From contig PWIP01000080.1 of assembly GCA_003560355.1 (NCBI GenBank), positions 1 through 6,624 of the forward strand: DNA of 6,624 nucleotides. The letters are read 5' to 3'. Positions 1 through 6,610 of the stretch are shown here, piece after piece. A model generated the notes under the pieces. That model worked only from the letters and a program-made list of their open reading frames with translations, made no database searches and was not told the DNA's origin. The stretch comes from Candidatus Dojkabacteria bacterium (GTDB lineage Bacteria > Patescibacteriota > Dojkabacteria > SC72 > T1SED10-24). How positions within the stretch are numbered: position 1 is the stretch's first letter; each line of letters starts with the position of its first letter. The position numbers and the translations under genes were made by a program.

Positions 1-2710
1 AGAGCATAAATATATAGAAGCTACATTGGCAAGAGATTTTACTAGAAGTAAGGAAGAAGCTATAAATACTGTTTACAATAAATTACGACCTGATGAAACT
101 GTAACCTTAGAAAGTGCTGAAAAATTTATTAAAAGCCTTTTCTTCAACGATAGAAAATTTAACCTAGGGAGAATTGGACGTTACCAGTTAAATAGAAAAT
201 TAGGTACAAAATACGCATTGGAAGGTGAAGAGTGCAAACTTTATGTAAATGATATCCTTTTAATTATTAAAAAATTAATTAATGTTAACAATGGTGTAGA
301 AGCTGCTGATGATATAGACCATTTATCAAATAGAAGAATTAGAAGTGTTGGTGAAGTTTTGGTTGATCAATTGAGAATGAGCGTAAGAAGATTAGAAAAA
401 AATATTCGCGATAAGATGAGCATGTATGGTGAAGATGCTAAACTCGCTCCTTCCGTTTTGATTAGTACAAGGCCATTAATAGCTGCAATAAATACTTTCT
501 TCGGTAGTAACCAACTTTCTTCTTTTATGGATCAATATAACTTTCTTTCAGAGATGGAAAACAAAAGAAAGATTACAGCTGCAGGTCCTGGAGGGCTTGT
601 AAAAGAAAGAGCGACTTTTTCGGTTCGTGAGGTTCATTCTTCACAATATTCTAGATTTGATCCTGTTACAAGTCCTGAAAGTCACGCTATTGGTGTTGTT
701 AATCAATTAGCTGTTTTTGCAAAAATAAATGAATTTGGATTTATTGAAGCTCCTTACAGAAAAGTTCTCCAAACTGTAAAAAATGACCCCAAGTTTTCAG
801 TAAATAGAATATTGAGTGAAGCTGTTAAAGATGGTAAGAAAACTGTTGGAAAAAAGGGTGATATGATAACTAGGGAATTAGCTGAAAAATTGGCAAAGAT
901 TAAGGACTTAAAAGAAATAAACGTATTTTCGTACATTGTAGATGAAGTAAAATACTTTGATGCTAGAGAAGAAGAGAAATACAGAATTAGCCAAGCAGGC
1001 TTAAAGCAAGATTCATTTGGTAATATTTTGGAAGATATCGTTCCAATTCGATACAACGGTAAATTCATAAGTCAAGATTCACAATCAATTAATTACATAG
1101 ACCTTGCCCCTTTTCAACAGGTTGGAATTGGTATGGGGCTAATACCTTTTGTTGAACATAATGACTCTATGCGTGCTCTAACAGGTTCAAATATGCAGAG
1201 ACAAGCAGTTCCTCTTTTAAAGCACGAAGCTCCTGTTGTTGGTACAGGTTTTGAAAAAGTTTTGGCTGAACAATCAGGTAGAGGAATTTTTGCTAAGGAT
1301 GATGGAGAAGTAGAGTATGTTGATGGGCAGAGGGTTGTTGTTAATTACAAAAAATTAGGACAAAAAGAATATGAAATTGTCAAATATCTTAGGTCAAATA
1401 ACGATACTTCTTTTTCACAATATCCTAGAGTTTCTGTAGGTGATAAAGTGAAAAAAGGAGATCTTTTGGTTGATGGTTCAACAATGATTGATGGTGAACT
1501 TGCCCTAGGTACAAATTTAAAAGCAGCATTAATGTTTTATGAAGGATATAACTATGAGGATTCTGTGATAATTTCAGAGAGAATTTTTAAAGAAGATCTT
1601 TTAACTTCTATACACATTAAGGAATATACAATTGATGTGCGAGATACGGAACTAGGCCCGGAGGTAATAACAGGGGATATTCCGAATGTGAATGAGAGAA
1701 TTCTTAATAAATTGGATGACCAAGGCATTGTTAGAATTGGTGCTAAGGTTGCGTCAGGTGATATTCTCGTTGGAGTGGTTGCCCCTCGTGGTGAGAAAGA
1801 ATTAACAGCGGAGGAAAAATTACTTCGTGCCATATTTGGTGAAGCGGCAAGTGATGTTAGGGACAACTCGCTAAGAGTTCCTCACGGTGAAGCAGGTATT
1901 GTAATAAATGTTCAAGTTCTTTCTGTTGATAAAAATGATAAATTAACTCCTGGAGTTTTGCACCAAGTTAAAGTTTGGATTGCGGATACAAAGAAAATAA
2001 ATTATGGAGATAAAATTGCTGGTAGACATGGAGATAAAAGTACTATTGCTGCGATTAGACCTGTTGAAGATATGCCATTTACTGACGATGGTGAGCCAGT
2101 AGATATTGTTCTTACACCAACTTTCATAAAAAGGATGAATATGGGACAAGCAAAAGAGGTTCATTATGGTAAATATGCAACCCTTCTAGGTAAGAAATTT
2201 GCAGTTCCTCCTTTTGATGATATTGATGAAGAATGGGTAGAAAATGAAATGAAGAAAAATGGGTTTAGTATGGAGCAAAAGGTCGCTCTCTATGATGGTA
2301 GAACAGGAGAGAAATTTCCTAGAAAAGTTGCAGTGGGAGCAAAATATATCCTTAAGTTGCGACATATTGCAGAAAATGCAGTACATGCTCGTTCTACTGG
2401 ACCATATACCCTAGTTACTCAACAACCTATGCAAGGAAAGCCAAAAATGGGTGGTTTGAGATTCGGTGAAATGGAAGTCTGGGCTCTCGAGGCACATGGT
2501 GCAGCATATGCTCTAAAAGAAATGCTAACCATAAAGTCCGATGACGTTATAGGTAGAGCAGAATCCTACAAAGCAATTATTAGTGGAGACAAGATTGAAA
2601 TGAGGTATGTACCTGAATCTTTCAAAGTTTTAATTAGAGAATTAAATTCTCTATGTTTGAATGTTGATTTAATTTCTAAATCTGAACAAGAGGAGGAAGA
2701 AGATGAATAA
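1..2710 (+). CDS. rpoB: DNA-directed RNA polymerase subunit beta, 5'-truncated by window edge
   Basis: Beta subunit of the core RNA polymerase, which with beta' forms the active-site cleft. The frame is open to the window edge (first full codon at base 2, reading EHKYIEATLARDF), so the N-terminal part lies outside and TTG at 26 is internal. Counting residues from that codon: lobe region with GRYQLNRKLG (51-60); rifampicin pocket (160-190); fork loop (213-226); NMQRQAVPLL (389-398); EGYNYEDS (506-513); flap with EEKLLRAIFGE (596-606); active-site lysines in GDKIAGRHGDK (K663, K671); KRMNMGQ with the NTP-contacting Arg (R703); and C-terminal HARSTGPY and RFGEMEVWALEA. Compared with E. coli it lacks the SI2 flap-region insertion but carries about 52 extra residues after PYRKV. 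The tail is acidic (EQEEEEDE). Identity is certain; several normally invariant residues differ (see findings). It ends in TAA, 8 bases inside rpoC. Confidence 0.98.
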   Translation, partial: EHKYIEATLARDFTRSKEEAINTVYNKLRPDETVTLESAEKFIKSLFFNDRKFNLGRIGRYQLNRKLGTKYALEGEECKLYVNDILLIIKKLINVNNGVEAADDIDHLSNRRIRSVGEVLVDQLRMSVRRLEKNIRDKMSMYGEDAKLAPSVLISTRPLIAAINTFFGSNQLSSFMDQYNFLSEMENKRKITAAGPGGLVKERATFSVREVHSSQYSRFDPVTSPESHAIGVVNQLAVFAKINEFGFIEAPYRKVLQTVKNDPKFSVNRILSEAVKDGKKTVGKKGDMITRELAEKLAKIKDLKEINVFSYIVDEVKYFDAREEEKYRISQAGLKQDSFGNILEDIVPIRYNGKFISQDSQSINYIDLAPFQQVGIGMGLIPFVEHNDSMRALTGSNMQRQAVPLLKHEAPVVGTGFEKVLAEQSGRGIFAKDDGEVEYVDGQRVVVNYKKLGQKEYEIVKYLRSNNDTSFSQYPRVSVGDKVKKGDLLVDGSTMIDGELALGTNLKAALMFYEGYNYEDSVIISERIFKEDLLTSIHIKEYTIDVRDTELGPEVITGDIPNVNERILNKLDDQGIVRIGAKVASGDILVGVVAPRGEKELTAEEKLLRAIFGEAASDVRDNSLRVPHGEAGIVINVQVLSVDKNDKLTPGVLHQVKVWIADTKKINYGDKIAGRHGDKSTIAAIRPVEDMPFTDDGEPVDIVLTPTFIKRMNMGQAKEVHYGKYATLLGKKFAVPPFDDIDEEWVENEMKKNGFSMEQKVALYDGRTGEKFPRKVAVGAKYILKLRHIAENAVHARSTGPYTLVTQQPMQGKPKMGGLRFGEMEVWALEAHGAAYALKEMLTIKSDDVIGRAESYKAIISGDKIEMRYVPESFKVLIRELNSLCLNVDLISKSEQEEEEDE
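2691..2696 (+). promoter_or_regulatory. Shine-Dalgarno of rpoC, inside the rpoB tail
   Basis: A perfect AGGAGG lies 6 bases before the rpoC ATG at 2703, which is near-ideal spacing and decides the start. The next ATG in frame, at 2715, is 18 bases away. The site is embedded in the Glu codons of the RpoB C-terminus. Ribosomes finishing rpoB therefore cross it, and the two genes are probably translationally coupled. Confidence 0.9.
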
Positions 2711-5700
2711 AAAGATGCAAAATTACAAAGAAGACTATTCAAATTTTGATGCCTTGAAGCTAACTTTAGCTTCTCCAGAGCAAATTCTTAGGTGGTCATA
2801 TGGTGAAGTTCACAAACCTGAAACCATTAACTATCGTACTTTTAAACCAGAACCAGATGGACTTTTTTGTGAAAAGATTTTTGGTCCTACAAAAAACTAC
2901 GAATGCTATTGTGGCAAATACAAAAAAATTCGCTACAAAGGAATAGTTTGTGACAAGTGCGGAGTTGAAGTAACAAGAAAAGATGTTAGAAGGGAAAGAT
3001 TAGGTCATATTGATTTGGTCGTCCCAGTTGCACATGTTTGGTTTGCTTATGGGGTACCGAACAAACTATCTCTCATTCTAAATATGTCTCATAAGAAAAT
3101 ACTTTCTGTTTTGTATTACACCAGATATATGGTTGTAAGTGTAGAAGAAGAAAATAGGGATAATATGTTGCAAAGAGTTAGAACCTTGAGAGAAAAAGAA
3201 AAGAAAGAATTGTATGATGATATGGCTGAGGAATTGAAAGCTAAAGAAGCAGAATTTGATGCGAAGATAAAAGAATTGAAAGCTGATAAAAAGAGTCAAA
3301 AGAACAAAAAGACTTTGCAGTTCAAAGAGAATCAGCTTAATCACGAAAGAAAACAAGCAATGGCTCTCATAAGAAGGGATTTTGCTGAAATGGAAGAGGA
3401 ACTAGACATTGCATTTACTAAGTTTGAAAATCTTGTTCAGCAAATTGAAGTTGGAACCATACTAACAGAAGATGACTATGTTGATTTAACAGATAGGGAT
3501 TTACTTTTCTTTGAAGCTCAGATGGGTGCAGAAGCCATAGAAAAGCTTTTGAGTATGATAGATTTGGATGAAGAGATTAAGACTTTGAAAAGGAATTTAA
3601 AGAATGAAAAAGGTATTAAAAAAGCTAATACAATTAAGCGATTACAATATTTTGAAGGTTTTAAAGCAAACAATTTAGATCCTACTTGGATGATTATTTC
3701 CGTTCTTCCTGTAGTTCCACCTGAACTTCGTCCAATTGTTTCACTACCTGGAGGTAGATTTGCAGTTTCAGACTTAAACGATTTGTATCGTAGTATTGTA
3801 ATTAAAAACAATAGATTGCGCAGACTGATTGAAATAGGTGCTCCTGATGTAATACTCAGAAATGAAAAAAGGATGCTTCAGGAATCTGTAGATGCTCTCA
3901 TAGACAATCAACATAGACCAGGTAAAGCATTACTTAATAGCAGAAGGCTTCCATATCAATCTTTAACCGATCAATTACGAGGTAAGAAAGGGATGTTAAG
4001 AAAGAACCTTTTAGGTAAAAGAGTTGACTATTCTGGGCGTGCAGTCATTGTAGGCGATGCTACATTGACTCTGAATCAGTGCGGTATTCCTAAATCTGTT
4101 GCATTAGAGATGTTTAAACCTTTTGTTATCCACGAAATTCTTGAAGCTGGTTTGGTAGTAAATATTCGCGCAGCAAAAGATATGATTGATGAGCAAGAAG
4201 ATATAGTTTGGGATCTTTTGGAAAAAATTGTTTACAATAGACCTATTCTTCTTAATCGTCCACCAACTTTGCATAAGTACAGTATTCAAGCATTCTATCC
4301 TAGGTTAGTTGAGGGTGATGCTATTCGTCTTCATCCTCTAGTTTGTAAAGCTTTCAATGCGGATTTTGATGGTGATGCTATGCAGGTTCACGTTTTACTT
4401 TCAGATGAAGCTATGCAGGAAGGTTCTGAAAAAATGCTTGCATCAAAAAATATTATGGATATTAAAGATGGTAAGATGCTTGCATTTCCAACCAAAGATA
4501 TGGTTTTAGGCTTCTTCCTCATGACAGAATTAAAAAAGAAGGAGAATCCTAAGATTTTTGGAGATTTCAATGAAGCTATTAGAGCATATAATAGAGGGGA
4601 TATAACTATATCAGAAGAAATAATTACTAGGGGTAAAGGTGAAATTTTACATACTTCTGTTGGAAGAGTAATTTTAAACTCTACTTTTCCAGATGACTAT
4701 CCTTTCTTTAATGAACAAGTTGGAGGTACTAAAATAAAGAAAATATTGGAGGATGTTAAGAACAAATATCCTTTTGAAATATTGCCAGACCTTTTAGATG
4801 AATTAAAGAGGCTAGGTTTTAAATATGCTACAGATCTAGGTTTTTCTTTTGCAATGGAGGATTGTAATTTAGATTTAGGTTTAGAAAAGAGAATTGCTCA
4901 AACGGAAGAAAAGGACATGGAATTAGAAGAGAACTATTTACAAGGTTTCATAACTCAAAAAGAGAAGGAAAAACTTTCTACGAATGAATGGCATAATTTT
5001 GCAGAAAAATTGCAGGATGAAGCTTGGGAGAAAATTTCAAAAGAGAATCCTGTGTATCAAATGGTTGAATCTGGTGCCAATGGTGCTCAAATTCAGGCAA
5101 GGCAAATTTTAACAATTAAGGGTATGGTTATGGATTCTTCAGGTAATTGGGTAGCTTTACCTATCAAAGGTAATTACAGAGATGGTCTTAGTGCATTTGA
5201 ATATTTTGTTGCTGCTAATGGTGGTAGAAAAGGTATTGCAGACAGATCTATTAAAACTTCAGACTCAGGTTATCTGACAAGACAACTTGTAGATGTGGCT
5301 CATGATGTGATTATTAGAATGGATGATTGTGGTTACGAAGGAGAGGGTATTACTTTGAAAAGGGAAGATGAAAGAAAAATGACTTTTGGAGAGAGAGTTA
5401 GGGGTAGGTTTTTAACTAAAGACGTGGTAAACAAAAAAGGCAAAGTACTAGTCAAAGCAAATCAATATGTAACTGTTGAACTATCTGGAGAAATAGAGGA
5501 TGCTGAAACAAACCAGGTCTTTGTACGTTCCCCTATTAACTGTAAAGCACCTCTTGGAATTTGTAAGAAATGCTATGGATACAACAATGAAATAAATGAG
5601 GAAATTGAAATGGGTAGAGCCGTTGGAGTTATTGCTGCTCAATCAATTGGTGAACCAGGAACACAAATGACTATGCAAACATTTCATAAAGGTGGTGTTC

Positions 5701-6608
5701 AAAGAACTGATATTACTCAAGGTTTACCTAAATTAATTGAGCTTTTTCAAGCAAGAGCACCTAAAGTTGAAGCACAAATTTCGTCAATAGATGGCACCGT
5801 AAAAGTTGAAATAGCTGAGGATGATTCAAAGACTCTTTTCATTGAAGGAACCAAGAAAGTTGTAAGAAACTTCATCATATCAGATGTCAAAAAAGTAAGT
5901 GTAAAAGATGGAGAAAAAGTAAAAGCTTCACAGCTTCTCTTCATAAGTGAAGATGAGGAAGAAAAACAGGCTCCTTTTTCTGGAGTTGTAAAAGTTGATT
6001 CAGGTATTATGACATTAGAAGGTGAAATGAAAGCTGAGGAAAAGGTTAAAGTTTTGCCAGGTTTGGATGTTTTAGTAAATGATGGAGACAAGGTATATAC
6101 TGGACAGCAATTAAGTGAAGGTGGCGTTGATCCCAAAAAATTGGCTTCTGTTGCGGGTATTCAAAAAGCTCAAGAATATGTTTTGAATCACGCTCAAAAA
6201 GTTTTTGCAGAACAAGGAGTTGGACTTATGGATGTGCATATAGAAATTATTACTAGACAAATGGCAAGGCTAGGTGGTGTTATGGAAAGTGGAGATTCTG
6301 AATATCTTGTTGGAACAATAGTCAATAGATTTAGAGCGGAATATGCAAATGAATGTTTAAGAAAAGAAAACAAGAATATTGCTTTGGTTGTACCTAAATT
6401 TATGGGAATTAGAACTTCTGCTTCGCAAACAGAGAGTATTCTTTCAGCTATGTCTTTTGAAAACTTAGTAAGGGTTGTAACAAATTTTGCAATTATTGGA
6501 CAAGTAGACTATTTGCGTGGAATGAAGGAAAATGTTATGATTGGACGCAAAATCCCAACTGGGGATGAAGCAAGAATAGAACATATTTGTGAATTTAAAG
6601 ATTATTAA
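2703..6608 (+). CDS. rpoC: DNA-directed RNA polymerase subunit beta' (complete)
   Basis: Catalytic beta' subunit, 1301 aa, separate from beta. Domains in order: N-terminal zinc finger (C68, C70, C83, C86); a Lys/Glu-rich coiled-coil insertion (about 148-325) making this part ~96 residues longer than in E. coli; clamp helices that bind sigma (LNDLYRS to RNEKRMLQE, 358-394); switch region VDYSGRAVI (441-449); Mg-binding NADFDGD (D554, D556, D558); SGANG motif (790-794); bridge helix (about 831-865); second zinc site (C876, C947, C954, C957); trigger loop GEPGTQMTMQTFH (983-995); two hybrid-motif repeats with VKDGEKV and VNDGDKV; and C-terminal DYLRGMKENVMIGR (1269-1282). No SI3 insertion follows the trigger loop. 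The start is set by a strong Shine-Dalgarno and an 8-base overlap with rpoB. Metal ligands are intact, but residues equivalent to E. coli R731, H777 and R933 are Asn, Asn and Gln. Function as the beta' subunit is certain. Confidence 0.99.
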   Translation: MNKKMQNYKEDYSNFDALKLTLASPEQILRWSYGEVHKPETINYRTFKPEPDGLFCEKIFGPTKNYECYCGKYKKIRYKGIVCDKCGVEVTRKDVRRERLGHIDLVVPVAHVWFAYGVPNKLSLILNMSHKKILSVLYYTRYMVVSVEEENRDNMLQRVRTLREKEKKELYDDMAEELKAKEAEFDAKIKELKADKKSQKNKKTLQFKENQLNHERKQAMALIRRDFAEMEEELDIAFTKFENLVQQIEVGTILTEDDYVDLTDRDLLFFEAQMGAEAIEKLLSMIDLDEEIKTLKRNLKNEKGIKKANTIKRLQYFEGFKANNLDPTWMIISVLPVVPPELRPIVSLPGGRFAVSDLNDLYRSIVIKNNRLRRLIEIGAPDVILRNEKRMLQESVDALIDNQHRPGKALLNSRRLPYQSLTDQLRGKKGMLRKNLLGKRVDYSGRAVIVGDATLTLNQCGIPKSVALEMFKPFVIHEILEAGLVVNIRAAKDMIDEQEDIVWDLLEKIVYNRPILLNRPPTLHKYSIQAFYPRLVEGDAIRLHPLVCKAFNADFDGDAMQVHVLLSDEAMQEGSEKMLASKNIMDIKDGKMLAFPTKDMVLGFFLMTELKKKENPKIFGDFNEAIRAYNRGDITISEEIITRGKGEILHTSVGRVILNSTFPDDYPFFNEQVGGTKIKKILEDVKNKYPFEILPDLLDELKRLGFKYATDLGFSFAMEDCNLDLGLEKRIAQTEEKDMELEENYLQGFITQKEKEKLSTNEWHNFAEKLQDEAWEKISKENPVYQMVESGANGAQIQARQILTIKGMVMDSSGNWVALPIKGNYRDGLSAFEYFVAANGGRKGIADRSIKTSDSGYLTRQLVDVAHDVIIRMDDCGYEGEGITLKREDERKMTFGERVRGRFLTKDVVNKKGKVLVKANQYVTVELSGEIEDAETNQVFVRSPINCKAPLGICKKCYGYNNEINEEIEMGRAVGVIAAQSIGEPGTQMTMQTFHKGGVQRTDITQGLPKLIELFQARAPKVEAQISSIDGTVKVEIAEDDSKTLFIEGTKKVVRNFIISDVKKVSVKDGEKVKASQLLFISEDEEEKQAPFSGVVKVDSGIMTLEGEMKAEEKVKVLPGLDVLVNDGDKVYTGQQLSEGGVDPKKLASVAGIQKAQEYVLNHAQKVFAEQGVGLMDVHIEIITRQMARLGGVMESGDSEYLVGTIVNRFRAEYANECLRKENKNIALVVPKFMGIRTSASQTESILSAMSFENLVRVVTNFAIIGQVDYLRGMKENVMIGRKIPTGDEARIEHICEFKDY

Positions 6609-6610
6609 TT

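Noticed and set aside
26..28. TTG at 26 as the start of the rpoB frame
   Set aside because: The frame is open upstream to base 2 and encodes conserved RpoB residues (EHKYIEAT), so this is an internal Leu codon of a gene cut by the window edge.
848..858. A AAA AAG heptamer in frame in rpoB, like a -1 frameshift slippery site
   Set aside because: The same string recurs by chance in this A+T-rich, Lys-rich DNA (for example near 1450). No stimulatory hairpin is evident, and the full-length zero frame is clearly the functional product.
754..1068. Antisense open frames inside rpoB (also 1552-1866, 1943-2164, 2186-2386)
   Set aside because: They mirror conserved rpoB codons, have Ser/Phe/Ile-rich compositions typical of reversed Lys/Glu-rich genes, and show no recognisable motif or start context.
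3144..3450. Inserted foreign element or intein in rpoC
   Set aside because: The extra Lys/Glu-rich segment has the same codon character as the flanks, lacks intein splice or endonuclease motifs, and lies at a known insertion position of beta'.
5400..5585. Loss of the second zinc site of beta'
   Set aside because: All four ligands are present (C876 upstream, then C947, C954 and C957 in NCKAPLGICKKCYG), so the site is intact.
5747..6136. Antisense open frames inside rpoC, the longest being 129 residues (also 3078-3356, 3518-3811, 4104-4289, 4388-4570)
   Set aside because: They are shadows of rpoC. The Ser/Thr/Phe-rich translation comes from the complement of Glu/Lys/Val codons in the hybrid-motif region, and nothing suggests a real protein.
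1..6608. Possible UGA reassignment (as in Absconditabacteria and Gracilibacteria)
   Set aside because: Neither gene has an in-frame TGA in about 2,200 codons, Gly is always GGN, and the stops are TAA. There is no sign of a non-standard code.
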